Assembly: GCA_020698575.1 (NCBI GenBank)
Contig: CM036251.1
Span: forward strand, 7,273,788-7,337,787
DNA length: 64,000 bases
Source: Bostrychus sinensis
Lineage: Eukaryota > Chordata > Actinopteri > Gobiiformes > Eleotridae
Direction of reading: 5' to 3'
The translations under genes were made by a program, and so were the position numbers. How positions within the stretch are numbered: position 1 is the stretch's first letter; every line of letters begins with the position of its first letter. The notes below the pieces were generated by a model. It had not been told where the DNA came from, ran no database searches, and saw nothing but the letters and a program-made list of their open reading frames with translations. Of this stretch, positions 11,538 through 22,639 are shown piece by piece.

Positions 11538-12439
11538 CCAATGTCACTTCAGCACATGCCATTTCAACAAAATGGCCGCCATTGACTGTGTTGCCAGATA
11601 AGATGGTAAACCTCAGCTTATGGTGGTGTTCCTCCTCTACTCTGGGGAGGAACAAGCTGCTTCACTCACAAAATGCCAAGTTTTTTTGTGTGTATTTGTC
11701 AACCTGGATGTGTAAAAAAAAAAAAAAGAACATAGACCAAAGTTCCAATGTTATATCCTCACAGGGGACGCGAACGAAACACAATACTTCTCCATCTACG
11801 TTTTAGAAGCAGGAACAACGTTATAACAAAAGCCCAGAAAAGTCCTCTTTAATGAGTTCTGTAAAACGACAGCAAAATGTGCAAACCTCCCTCGCATTTG
11901 TGGACAGACTGAAATTAGCCTCATCGGGTCAGTCTTATTTACAGTTGTTTGTGATTATCTTGCTAATGAGCCCTGTCCAATAAATCAATGAGAGGAATGG
12001 ATGGCGGTGGCAGAGAAGAGCTGATGCGCAGAGACTGTAAATGTCACGAGGAGCTCAGTCTTCAGAGACCCGGCCTGTGTTAGAGAGGTACAGTAATTAA
12101 AGGTGCAGTGTGTAAAAGGTTGCGGTTGTAAAACAATGCAGCTGTGTTTTTATGAGATTTAAGTCATATTAGAAGCACACGATTATAGAATAAAGTAGGT
12201 GTAGATGAGACACTGCAGCCACAGTTTTTATTAATTACTGACTATTTTGGCTTCTTTTGTATAGCTTTCTGAGTGGGGCACGGATTTCCTGCATTTTATT
12301 TTGACGTTGTTGTGACAATGTAGACAATAAAGGCAATCAAAAGCAAAAGCTGTATGACTAAACCCGGAAATCAACTTTTTTTGTGGACTGAAACCTGTTT
12401 AATCATCCAGCACAGTTCAATGTTGTTAGGAATAATCTA
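11538..12439. other. Intergenic, no gene seen
   Basis: Holds a fragment of the 5,913-6,016 family (about 11,775-11,855) and an 'AAAGGTGCAGTGTGTAAAA' MITE-end-like sequence near 12,102. No coding region is supported. Confidence 0.4.
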
Positions 12440-12914
12440 TTTTGTTTGTAAAATCAACCTCTTTAATGACATTACCTGATCAAAAACAAACCTGGAATTG
12501 AGTTTTGCTTCATTCACACCTATTTAAGTAATCCTCTATTCTCTGGCATGGCTGTTCTGAGGCCTCAGAACGCTCCGTTGCACAAACCTCCGCCCACTCC
12601 AGGAAGCACTGACCAATGTTTTCACTGATTCCTCACAGCTATTTTTTATTTTGTAGTAAAATGCCATCATACTAAAAGTTTAAGGAAGTGAAGTGTTTTT
12701 TTGTTTTTGTTTTGTTTTTCACACTCTGCACTCTCCTGGACTCTGCTGCCCTCTGCTGTTTCTTTATGGCACCAGTAGAGTTCTTCATAAAAAACACTTC
12801 CGTCATGTTTTTAAAGGCTGTAAAATGGGCAATGCTGTTCAAGAGGTGACCAAGATTTGTTTAAAACCATGAATAAATAAATACATGAATAAAAGCATAA
12901 TATATCCCCTTTAA
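12440..12914. repeat. Dispersed family with CGCCCACTCCAGGAAGCAC
   Basis: Also present at 34,365-34,860 and 36,135-36,640. Shared segments in order are 'CTCTATTCTCTGGC', 'CGCCCACTCCAGGAAGCACT', 'CTCACAGCTA', 'TGTTTTTAAAGG' and 'GCAATGCTGTTC...GAGGTGACC'. The ends resemble 'GCATAATATACCCCTTTAA'. It is non-coding. Confidence 0.7.
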
Positions 12915-13780
12915 GACAATGTATAGGCTTTATTATTAATGATTTTAAAATGCTGTAAGAGGTGCTCCCATTGGCTCTTGATATGTTTTGTCAGAGAAAC
13001 AGTGAAAGAACATGAAAAGGAGGGAACACATAAATATTGCCAAATAAAAAATATTATGTTAGGGCTAATAAGGCAGAGATAAGAGCTGGTCTGATCTAAC
13101 ATTAAGCTCTAGTTATTTAAAGTTGTTCTAAACTTTATATATTTGTATTTTGAAGTAGTGAAATGATTCTTGTCAGTAAAATAAAAGCAGAAAAGTAGCT
13201 GCTGTTCTTGTTGTAGTTAATCTCGATCTCTGATACAAGCAGCTAAAATTAGTTTTTTCTGCAGGGTGGCTGGGTGGGTCATGGACAAACATATTCTTCA
13301 TTTAGATACATTGCATCAGTACTTTTCCATTTGTCCTTGTTTCACATCGTTCCAGTGCTGATGCTTCATGAACCTTGGCATTTGACCGGATAAACTCCAG
13401 TGTGGGCCTTTCTTTGTTTCCAAAAGAATAAACGCCACATAGACAACTGATTAACTCAAGACCTATTATTTCTTTCTCACACAACTGTACAACCTACTAA
13501 AATTTCCACGACAGGCGCTCCCAGGCCGGGACACACGGGGGCGATCATCGGCCGCTGGGCACAGTCGGATGGTTTGACGCAGTCGGCGATGTGAGTCTGT
13601 TTGGTGTGTTCCGCACCATTGGATGTAGTAGGACACCGTTGGACATAGTTCTGGCCGATTGAACAACGAGTGCTTGGCTGTGTGTCCCATGTTTGTCAAA
13701 CAGCTCGAGATTAACTTCAAAATATAAGGAACTTTCTGTTCTACAGCTACTTCATCATGTTTCCCACATCTGTGACGGTA
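12915..13780. other. Intergenic, no gene seen
   Basis: No repeat or coding domain recognised. A slightly more GC-rich patch at 13,500-13,640 has short open frames without family resemblance. Confidence 0.4.
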
Positions 13781-14190
13781 ATGTGCTGCAGTTAGCTTAC
13801 CTTAGCTTTACCCTCGTGCTAATGTGCTGCAGTTAGCTTACCTTAGCTTTAGCCTTGTGCTGATGTGCTGCAGTTAGCTTACCTTAGCTTTACCCTCGTG
13901 CTAATGTGCTGCAGTTAGCTTACCTTAGCTTTACCCTCATGCTAATGTGCTGCAGTTAGCTTACCTTAGCTTTAGCCTCGTGCTGATGTGCTGCAGTTAG
14001 CTTACCTTAGCTTTAGCCTCGTGCTGATGTGCTGCAGTTAGCTTACCTTAGCTTTAGCTTTGTGCTAATGTGCTGCAGTTAGCTTACCTTAGCTTTAGCC
14101 TCGTGCTAATGTGCTGCAGTTAGCTTACCTTAGCTTTAGCTTTGTGCTAATGTGCTGCAGTTAGCTTACCTTAGCTTGTAGCCTCGTGCA
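13781..14190. repeat. 41-bp minisatellite, about 10 units
   Basis: The unit contains 'ATGTGCTGCAGTTAGCTTAC' followed by 'CTTAGCTTTA(G/C)CCTCGTGCT'. Starts at 13,781, 13,822, 13,863, 13,904 and 13,945 confirm the 41-bp period. The flank at 14,180-14,320 matches the element at 11,013-11,400, so the array is an internal expansion of that element. Confidence 0.9.
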
Positions 14191-14604
14191 GATAAACATA
14201 TAATCCTCCTCTGAGGCAAACAGCTGCAATAATCCAGTCTCTTTTATTCATTACTGTGATCAGACGAGTTTAAGCTAGTGCATATAATTATTATTCACTG
14301 ATAAATACTTGAGTTAATCACGTGTGTGTTGTGGAGTTTTATTTACTAGAGTTTAAATAACTGCAGAGTTTAGTGACTAGCGCCGCCTGCTGTTGTAAAT
14401 AGTTATTACGTTTTGCACATGCACACTGCTCGGGTCTGAATCTCTCCGGTGTCTGCAGCTACTTTCAGTGGCGACAGTGGAGACGTGAGGAGACAGCAGT
14501 CGCCCCGCCTCTGCTGACAGTGGTCGGGCGTTGGGTTGGTTTGTCCCAGGCTTTAGAGATGGTGGTGAGGACCTTGGAGTAGAGCCGCTACTCCTCAACA
14601 TCAA

Positions 14605-14745
14605 GAAGGAAGAAGCCCCAGGGAAGTCCTAGGACACGCTGGAGGGACTATGTCTCTCAGACTGGCCCAGGAACTCCTTGGGATTCCCCCGGAGGAGCAG
14701 GAGGAAGAGGGAAGTCTGGGCGTCTCTGCTTAGACCCGGAATAGC
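14605..14745 (+). mobile_element. Non-LTR retrotransposon 3' fragment
   Basis: Contains 'ACACGCTGGAGGGACTATGT', 'CTTGGGATTCCCCCGGAGGA' and 'GGGAAGTCTGGGCGTCTCTG'. I recognise these as a common teleost LINE 3' coding and tail segment. It is truncated on both sides. Confidence 0.6.
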
Positions 14746-15616
14746 AGAAGCAAAATTGGGTGCAGAAATAAAATTGTATATGCTACCTTTGTTTTGAAGC
14801 ATTTAGCATGATTTCTCTTTGTTTTTTATGCTCTTCCTATAGGCATTTTAGCCCAACTTATATTTGCTGTCATTTAAAAAACAAATACTGTTTATTTGCT
14901 GCCTGGACTTGAAAACCCCATTGTACTGACGGCTCCCTGTCTCTGCACCACTGCGGACTCTTTTCTCTTTAATTACAGTGAGTCAAGGAGCGGCTGGTGA
15001 CAGCGACACGCAACAAGATAAAGATTTCTCTGCCTCCGGCTCCTTTAATAATTACAGTCATTAGGAAACACAATGGAGCGCTGCCTGTAGTGATTATAAC
15101 ATGAGATGAAAAGTGTGACAGTGGAGAAGACACTCAAGTCAGCGGGAAGAGATTTTAGACAATAGGCCTACTGCAGGACACTGATGGAAACAAAAGGCTG
15201 TGAGTGCCCTCTGCTGGATAAAAACACTTACTGTATTTTTGGTTTGGTTTCTTTCTTATAAAAAGGTTGAATTCCAGTATCATTAGTGTTTTCTATGCCT
15301 CGCTGTACTACTTTTTGTCTTAAACTGAACACAAACACAGCATTTCTTGTCATAAATGCAAAATATATAAGATAAAGCATGTAATTAAATTGCTCTAATT
15401 AAAAGAATAAACAAATATACTGTTTCCAAGTCTATTTACTGGTTCCCATTTCTAAACTTCAGCCTTCTTTTAGCATACAGTACAGTGCATCAGAATCACA
15501 AAATAAAATCTTGAGTCAAATATTACAAAAACACAAATCCAAGACCTTGTTCATAAAACTTAAAGTTAAAGATAAAAATAGAAAAAACTTGCTCATCTGA
15601 AAGGTCAAATATATAA
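14746..15616. other. Intergenic, no gene seen
   Basis: No recognisable coding sequence or repeat family. Confidence 0.4.
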
Positions 15617-15763
15617 GTAGCTCAGTAGGTACAACTGTTTGCCCACTAACTGCTGTTCTCCTGCCTCTGGTGTCTGCGTACACTGGTGAATGAATGAATG
15701 AATGAATGAATTAATGAATGTGTGAATGGGTAGAGGTAGAAAAGCGCCATATAAATGTGATCT
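15617..15763 (+). mobile_element. Internally deleted tRNA-derived SINE
   Basis: The head 'TAGCTCAGTAGGTACAACTG' has an A-box, and the tail 'AAAGCGCCATATAAATGTGA' is V-SINE-like. The middle contains (GAAT)n. The B-box and central body are shortened compared with the copy at 2,568. Confidence 0.65.
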
Positions 15764-16554
15764 TTTTTTTTCTTCAGGCTTTTTGAAAATGGTTTGAAAT
15801 GGTTTTGGACAACTTTGCTGTAGTATTTCATGTTTTAAAACTTAAAATAAAAATGTATATAATTGTTAAGGACTAGATGAAGCTTAAAATGGCAAAATAG
15901 CAAGGCTGTTAGCAACATGAGGCTAACAGATAGATAAATAAGCCAACAGCTTCGTGGTGACGGCAGTTCAAATGCTAAAATGATCAAAATGAGTTTGATG
16001 ACGGTGTATGGGCTTTAGAAACACACAGGAGCACTGTGAGAGTGTTTTCAGATCTTGAGAAGGGGATGGCCTCAGTAGGCTAATCCTCCGGCTATCAGGG
16101 TCGACCAAGGTCCTAAAAGCTAAATAAATTGGTATTAAATTTGATCTTGTCAAAAGGCCTTAAAAGTATTCAATATTATGAGTAGGTATTCACTTTTGTT
16201 CATCTAGGTCTTAAAATTTGCCAAACCATTATGTTAATATTACGAAAAAGTAGAGTCACCGCAATAACAAAATAGATTTATTGAAAAAATGCAGGATTTA
16301 TTTCATTCATGATTTTTTTTTTAAATACAGCACTGGAGTCTTTTTTAATCTGTATTAGACTTGTAAAACAAAACTCTTGAATTTCAGAGAGTATAAATAA
16401 TTCATTATTGTAAAATTCATACAGATTATTGTTCTGTTGTTGACAATGCTGCCAATTTATTGTTATATTGTATTAGTTATGTGCAGCTTTCTGCTATGTG
16501 CAGCTTTTTGCACGACCCTTTATCATTCATTTTTTTAACATCTGTCCAATGTTT
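15764..16554. other. Intergenic with a repeat fragment
   Basis: A fragment of the dispersed repeat of 560-935 lies at about 15,990-16,090 ('TTCAGATCTTGAGAAGGGGA'). The remainder is AT-rich with no gene seen. Confidence 0.45.
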
Positions 16555-16662
16555 TATGTCTTTCATGTCTATTGTATGTATTGTGTGACATTAGCTGCTG
16601 CATTGCATTTTAGCCCAAAACGAATTTCCCTTTGGGACAATAAAGTGATTCTGATTCTGAAA
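16555..16662 (+). mobile_element. LINE 3' tail (GGGACAATAAAGT type)
   Basis: Ends 'AACGAATTTCCCTTTGGGAC', 'AATAAAGTGATTCTGATTCT'. This is a frequent teleost LINE 3' end; related tails occur near 6,871 and 16,862. Confidence 0.6.
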
Positions 16663-16734
16663 TTTCACGCTAAGTGTCACTAAAAAGTCTTAAAAAGGTC
16701 TTATATTTCACAAGACTAAACCTGGAGCGACCCT

Positions 16735-16893
16735 GAGCTAGGTTCTCCTGACTACGACCCTGGTTCACATCTGGAGACGGACCCCCAGGCGCTGTACCGC
16801 GGTCGCCTACTGCTCCTCAACACTGGCCCCAGCGACACTGAAGGATGGGTCAAACACAGAGAACAAATTTCCCTACAGGGACAATAAAGAATA
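16735..16893 (+). mobile_element. 3' half of a tRNA-derived SINE
   Basis: Shares 'GGTCGCCTACTGCTCC' and 'GGATGGGTCAAACACAGAGA' with the complement of 53,044-53,292 and ends with an AATAAAG tail. The tRNA head is missing. Confidence 0.6.
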
Positions 16894-16959
16894 CCTCACC
16901 TACTGTAGCCTTAGAAGTGCTGCTGTATAGATAAACAGTGCATCTCTGCGTGAGGCCAA

Positions 16960-17573
16960 AACCAGATAGTATTCAACTTTAATAGAAGAAAACAGAAACA
17001 ACCCTAGGTTTGTGTTCAGCGCTGTAGCCAGGCTGACCACCAGTCACAGCTCAGTAGAACCCGGTATCCCTGTTACTCTCAGCTGTGAAAACTTTCTTAC
17101 ATACAACAAAATCACAAGTATTAGAGACAAATTAAATAAAATTCTTCCTACGATCAGCTCAGAGCAAGCCAAAGCTGTAAAAATGGAGGCCACTATAAAA
17201 CCATCTTTAACGTTAGACTGCTTCATTGCTGTAGACCAAGCTGAGATAACATCAGTCATTATGTCCTCCAAGACCTCAACTTGTCTTTTAGACCCAATTC
17301 CTACCAAACTTTTTAAAGAAACTCTTCCCCTAATTAATGAATTTATACTGAATATAATAAACACCTCCCTAGAAACAGGTTATGTGCCACAGTCTTTTAA
17401 ATATGCAGTTATTAAACCGCTTCTGAAAAAACCCAGTCTAGATCCCGACATTTTAGCCAACTATAGACCAATATCAAATCTCCCTTTTATTTCAAAAATC
17501 CTAGAAAGACTTGTAGTTAAACAGTTATGTCGCCACCTACAGGACAATAGCTTATTTGAAGATTTTCAGTCAG
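16960..17573 (+). pseudogene. L2-like LINE reverse transcriptase fragment
   Basis: About 200 codons of a non-LTR retrotransposon pol. Readable motifs are NNPRFVFSAVARL at the start, CLLDPIPTKLFKE, LKKPSLDPDILANYRPISNL and ISKILERLVVKQL, which match the region before and into the first RT blocks of L2/CR1-type elements. The catalytic FADD block is absent: the sequence ends at 'EDFQSG' and runs directly into a minisatellite. The junction keeps the frame open, which creates a spurious 409-codon ORF. Function is lost; it is a 5'- and 3'-truncated relic. Confidence 0.85.
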
Positions 17574-18228
17574 GGTGCGTCTGTGTGAGGCTGGTGTGTT
17601 TCTGTGTGAGGTTGGTGTGTGTCTGTGTGAGGCTGGTGTGTGTCTGTGTGAGGCTGGTGTGTGTCTGTGTGAGGTTGGTGTGTGTCTGTGTGAGGCTGGT
17701 GTGTGTCTGTGTGAGGCTGGTGTGTGTCTGTGTGAGGTTGGTGTGTGTCTGTGTGAGGTTGGTGTGTGTCTGTGTGAGGTTGGTGTGTGTCTGTGTGAGG
17801 CTGGTGTGTTTCTGTGTGAGGTTGGTGTGTGTCTGTGTGAGGCTGGTGTGTGTCTGTGTGAGGTTGGTGTGTGTCTGTGTGAGGCTGGTGTGTGTCTGTG
17901 TGAGGCTGGTGTGTGTCTGTGTGAGGTTGGTGTGTGTCTGTGTGAGGTTGGTGTGTGTCTGTGTGAGGCTGGTGTGTGTCTGTGTGAGGCTGGTGTGTGT
18001 CTGTGTGAGGCTGGTGTGTTTCTGTGTGAGGTTGGTGTGTGTCTGTGTGAGGCTGGTGTGTTTCTGTGTGAGGTTGGTGTGTGTCTGTGTGAGGCTGGTG
18101 TGTGTCTGTGTGAGGCTGGTGTGTGTCTGTGTGAGGCTGGTGTGTGTCTGTGTGAGGTTGGTGTGTGTCTGTGTGAGGCTGGTGTGTGTCTGTGTGAGGT
18201 TGGTGTGTGTCTGTGTGAGGCTGGAGCT
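17574..18228. repeat. 21-bp minisatellite, about 31 units
   Basis: The unit is TGTGTCTGTGTGAGGYTGG plus TG, read as VCVCVRL in one frame and CLCEAGV in another. The same unit forms the array at 37.4-38.5 kb. The first unit abuts the LINE fragment; the last is followed by sequence homologous to 38,535-39,000. Confidence 0.95.
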
Positions 18229-18735
18229 AAAGCTGTATTAGCTTCAGTAAACAGGAGACTATTTTAGGTTTACCGCCAGCTTTCTGTTCATTAAACTCAC
18301 TTCCCTGCTCCACTTTAACACATTTTAACACCTGAACATAAAAGGACATTTGTTTAACTAGTGTTTAAACCAGTTTAAACTTGAAATGTTTAGATTCTCA
18401 AAGCGAGAGCACTACTTTGCTAAACCGGAAACCGATGTTGCTAATATACCCTAGCTTTATTTTTAGAAAAAGTTGCAAGAACATTGAGCTCGTCCTCTCT
18501 CTGAATACGGCTGTTTATTGAAAGGACAAGAACATGTTTGATTTAAAAAAACAAAAAAACAAAAAAAAAACAGGTTCCTCTTTATTTGAGGTTTCTCTCT
18601 CATTCAATCAACTCCTCTTTCTATTCCAGACTGCTTAACTGTGCTGGACCCTGTCCCGAAAGGGTGCCAAAAGTAGAACAGCTAGGAACACTTTTTGGGA
18701 ACAACTTGGAATGCTTTGGGAAGTTTGGGAAGATA
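18229..18735. mobile_element. Right part of the minisatellite-bearing DNA element, copy 1
   Basis: It follows 38,535-39,000 closely: 'TATTAGCTTCAGTAAACAGG', 'CTCCACTTTAACACATTTTA', 'GCTCGTCCTCT', 'GTGCCAAAAGTAGAA' and 'TTGGAATGCTTTGGGAAG' in order. The terminal 'GTGGAAAAGTGCC' end is missing, so the copy is truncated or decayed. Confidence 0.75.
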
Positions 18736-19098
18736 ATCCTTGGACGGGCTTGTGCTATGACCGGAGCAAACAGACACTGGCATGTGTGAGGAGATGGTCC
18801 GGACGGCAGGTGATGTCACATGTGCTGATTTAGTCCAGAGTTAAATCCTGAGTTTGTTGTAGTATGTTTAGGGCTAGGTCCTGGTGTAGGCCCAGTTACG
18901 TCCTGGATGTAGTCTGTGGCAGGCCTTGAACAGAAGTCTAGTGATGGTTTCTTTATTCCTGGTTGCCCTTGTTCTGATTTTGGCCCAGTTTAGTCCTGGT
19001 TTAGGGTTAGTGCAGTAGTCCTTGTCTCTTTTCCATCATGTCTGACAGTGTGGAGATCACTGTCCATCTTATCAGTGACACTTTGTTCCTGTTTAAAC
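18736..19098. other. Intergenic with weak TTTAGTCCTGG repeats
   Basis: Contains degenerate 'GTTTAGTCCTGGTTTAG' motifs (18,985-19,010) like those at 41.6-42.2 and 47.3-47.7 kb. No gene is seen. Confidence 0.4.
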
Positions 19099-19389
19099 TG
19101 TGGTTAATGAAGGGCTACAGCCAGGAACACCAGCTCTCACCTACAGTCTAAACTCGGTCCGTTGTTGACTCTGTCTTCTCGCCACTGGAGGTGTCTCCTG
19201 AGGAGGAACGACGTAGACGTGACCATGATGCCCAGAGTGGTGGCTGCCTGTTGTATTTTACGTAACATTTGTGAACTTCTTGGAGATGATTTCTTCCCAG
19301 AGTGGAGGCGGAGAATGGAGGCAGTGGTACTTTTGTTCAGCCTGAGGTGGCAGTGTACAATAGAGACGCCTACTGCAGCCCGGAGGTGA
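19099..19389 (+). pseudogene. PIF/Harbinger (HARBI1-like) transposase C-terminal relic
   Basis: Two frames give pieces typical of DDE_Tnp_4 transposases in fish: LWLMKGYSQEHQLS (about 19,099-19,140), then RHWRCLLRRNDVDVTMMPRV and AACCILRNICELLGDDFFPEW (19,180-19,305). These correspond to the conserved LKGRWRCLL..ND..V..MP..V.ACC.LHN.CE end of the family. The frame shift between the pieces and the missing N-terminus show that it is dead. No terminal repeats were identified around it. Confidence 0.75.
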
Positions 19390-19469
19390 TCAGGGACACT
19401 ATGACCTACAACTTTTTAGAGATTGTACAACACCACTCTCTATAAATATAAAGCAGCTCCAGTTCAATT

Positions 19470-19600
19470 TCAGAATTGAGAAAGCCTCTTGGATAAGAGG
19501 TGAAAAGTCTTCAACTTTAAAAACCAAGTCCAGATGACTGCTTTAAACCTTCTGTTGCGATGCCCTGGATGAGTGAGAGTCTTCACAGACAACATTTTAA
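19470..19600 (+). repeat. Dispersed repeat with TTGGATAAGAGGTGAAA
   Basis: Nearly the same block lies at 43,676-43,815 and, more decayed, at 59,258-59,325. Shared: 'GAGAAAGCCTCTTGGATAAG', 'AGGTGAAA.GTCTTCAACTTT', 'CCAGATGACTGC' and 'CTGGA.GAGTGAGAGT'. It resembles terminal sequences of fish Penelope-like elements, but that is a memory-based guess. Confidence 0.6.
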
Positions 19601-19890
19601 CATAGTCAAAAAAGTGAATTTAGTAGAATAGGAGAACTTGGAAGTGTATTAAATGATCCCACTGTAGTTCTCTGAAGTAAAAAAACTCAGATGAACAATA
19701 TAAATATTTTTACAACACAGTTTTTATTTGATAAAACTGACACCGCACCATTTCCATTTTACAAACCCCCAAGGGGTAAAATGTATACAATCCCCTTAAC
19801 AGTATTTTCTAGGTGAAAATCATTCATGTCCCAAAATTAAACTAAACAAAAATATAAAAAACAAAGTGAGTAAAAACAAAGTGAAACTGT
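19601..19890. other. Intergenic, no gene seen
   Basis: Holds 'GAATTTAGTAGAATAGGAGA' (end of the 5,913-6,016 family) and otherwise AT-rich sequence up to the provirus. The last bases, ACTGT, are the target duplication. Confidence 0.45.
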
Positions 19891-20405
19891 TGTTGGAGCT
19901 GGTTAATCCAACTATAATACTAAAACAAGAAGAAACACAGACACGTTAAATGGTTTACTTGCAAGGAGAGCAGACAGAGATAAAGACCCAGTGACATGCA
20001 CCGGGGACATTCCCTCCATGTGCTCTGGGCTCCCTGGTGCTCTCATGCTTTTTATTAAAAATCACGCCCCTGGTTACATGCACCGTCTCTGTCCGATAAG
20101 GGAATTGGGGAAATAGGACAGAGACAGTCATCAACTCTACATATGATAATTTAACATAACAACGCTGGTTATCAGTTCTGAGGCCGCACTTTCTTATCCA
20201 GTTGGTCATTCTTCTGCGGCCATGCCATGCTTAATCTATACGGTCAGTATAGATTAAGCAGTCAGTCGTGCGTCAGCATTATCTACTGGAACACTCTGTA
20301 ACTCAGCACATGATTAATACATTCAAAACACACATATTGTACTTTATTTTTAGGATTTTATGAGGCATATAAAAGTAGATAACTTATATACACATTTCTC
20401 TAACA
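19891..20405 (-). repeat. 3' LTR (type A) of the provirus
   Basis: 515 bp. Compared by eye with 26,613-27,129 it differs by about three substitutions and one 2-bp indel. It contains a perfect 14-bp hairpin (20,228-20,260), an AATAAA signal on the minus strand and a TATA-like segment ('TATATAAGTTATC') near its minus-strand start. Confidence 0.92.
20228..20260. other. Perfect 14-bp hairpin in LTR A
   Basis: TGCTTAATCTATAC, loop GGTCA, GTATAGATTAAGCA. The same hairpin is unchanged in the other LTR at 26,952-26,984. Confidence 0.9.
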
Positions 20406-20415
20406 TTTCCCTCCT
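20406..20415 (-). other. Polypurine tract next to 3' LTR A
   Basis: Minus strand reads AGGAGGGAAA directly before the TGTTAG start of the left LTR. This is the expected primer for plus-strand DNA synthesis and sets the element's polarity. Confidence 0.75.
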
Positions 20416-21076
20416 GTTTATCAACTTTTATTTTATCATCTCATAACCACTTCTAGTAGATTTTTTAGTTACGGAATCATTATGTTTTACACTCAGAGTG
20501 GTGTTTAGACATTGTCTTCATTGAAAAGTTCTGCTATCATAGTCTTTTTGTTAAATGCGCAAGATGAGTCTGGTTGTTGTTCTTCAGTTGCAGTAACAAC
20601 CTGTGAGGTGTGTGCTCTGCTCGGTGTGAGATATGTGTGTATTGTGAATTCACCGGAGCGAACACAGGCGGCGCTAGGCTCGCACCTGTGTCCGTGCAGG
20701 TCAACGCAGCCTGACTGTTGTGAGTCAGTGAGTGGTGATCCTCTTGGTCAGTGTTGATGTCCTCAATGTCCAGAGAGGAAGGTTGTTGTTTGTCTCCAAC
20801 TGATGAGAAGTTGTCCCCTGGCTCAGGGACCTTTTGAAGCGGCTGGCATTGATCCAAGTGGAAGTTGTAGAAGCCGGAGATGGAGCAGAGGTTGTTGTGG
20901 AGAGTTGAGGCCCTTCTTAAAAGAGCCAGCGTTGTCCAGGTGGCTCAGTTGGTCAGCTGTGATGTTTCCAGTACAGGCAGAGCTTTGGGCCCTGCCTGTT
21001 TTCCCTCAGCACTCTCCCATTTTGTTATCTACTTTTCCAGAGTGGAGGTTATAGGAGCAGTGATACCTCACAGCAT

Positions 21077-21552
21077 TCATTTAGGAAACATGTTTTTGGT
21101 AAACGTATTATCTGGGACCTGCTGAGAGAAAATAGAGGAACACGTTGCACACAAAACAATGCCATCCCCTCTTTTTTTTTTTTTTTTTTTTTTTTTGGGA
21201 TGGTCTCGTGTCTGGACCATGATCTCTGATTTCAATTCTCTCATGGATTTTTTTTTGTCAAGTTGTAATTTGGCAAAATAAGTTAGACTCACATAGATAG
21301 CACATAAAAGCATCAAATATGATAAGGCAATCTGAAATAATTTACCAAAGGTGTTATAGTTACCACATCCATGTATTTTCCTTGGATTTTCCTTAGTTCC
21401 TTGAATGATACACACTTTTCTGAAGTGTGCTTGTTCCATATTTCATATTGTTCCATATGGGTTTGTATCAGCTCAGTCTTTTGTTCCATTTGTATTGCTT
21501 TTAGGTGATAGTTCAGTCTGTGGAGGGAAATATCAACATATACACACAACAA
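21077..21552 (-). pseudogene. env-like region with a membrane segment (decayed)
   Basis: Two overlapping minus frames. One has a charged, helix-prone stretch with 'LHRLNYHLKAIQMEQ'; the other has a hydrophobic segment 'IALSYLMLLCAIYVSL' followed by a basic tail. Position near the 3' end and the helix-then-membrane order fit a retroviral transmembrane subunit, but I see no conserved fusion-peptide or CX6CC landmark. A 25-base T tract (21,172-21,196) interrupts the frame. The assignment is by position and hydrophobicity only. Confidence 0.4.
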
Positions 21553-22639
21553 CTCTTCTCCTAGATTTGTTTTCAGTGGGTTCAGATCCAGTTTGTTGGA
21601 TCCTTATTATCTTTATTAAACACCTGTTAAAACCTGTTAATTTCAGAAATATCAACATTTTGGATCATAACAACACAAAGAGTGATTAAAGTTCACATAT
21701 TCACATTCATTCAGACATTCACACAGAAAGTGTTATTAAACCTGGTCAAGTCCACATCAGAGTTTGGTCAGTCCCAAAAATGTATTTTACCATTCCCCTT
21801 TTCATTTTTGTGCACAATTTTTTAAGAATGACGTCATGTTAACTCAAACATTTTGTTGCATTATTGCTGAGGCCAGGAAGTATCCTGTCTGTGATCACAT
21901 GACCCCAGAAGGTCACCACTGTTTCAGATGAGCAGAGTTTCTAATTCTTGTTGCAACAAGTTCAATACACCTTTGAAATAAAACAGAAAATGCTTCCTAA
22001 ATTAGTTATTTTACACTTACAGAAATACACAGAGCTCTCAGTAAATGCAGATTCCTTACCCCAGCTGCAGGTGTTGTGTGTGTGCTTTTACCTGCATTAT
22101 GTGCTTGTGGACAAGATTTCTGTACATAACCTGTCAACCCTTTTGTGTACCACTTTTGCTTGAGTGCTGTTAACATCCCCCCTTTTTGACACAATTTAAA
22201 AAAATTAAATTGTTATGAAGGCAAGGCTGGGATTCAGGCCTATACTAAAGATCATCATGTTGGGTTGGTATGCAGACAAGGAGGGGCGTAGCTTGTAAAT
22301 TAACCAGTCTTGCCATTATTATTACCAACGACAAGACCTTGACATGACAGGACATTGGACAAACAGACAAAGACAAAGAACAGAGACACAAACAACAAAC
22401 AAACTCAGAGTAACACTAGTATTAAAAAATAAAAAAATAAAATAAAACATAACAAAACATCTTCGAACATTGCTGTCCCATCTAAAAAGAGCAAGCTAAA
22501 CCCTCTCAGTCTAACGTGTTTCTACTCCCATCGTACAGGTTATCCGTTGTAACCTGGGGCTTTTGACCTTCTCCCACGTCTGACTACATGACCGCAAATG
22601 GCAACACTTAATGCCATGGTGATATAGTTATACAAAAAA

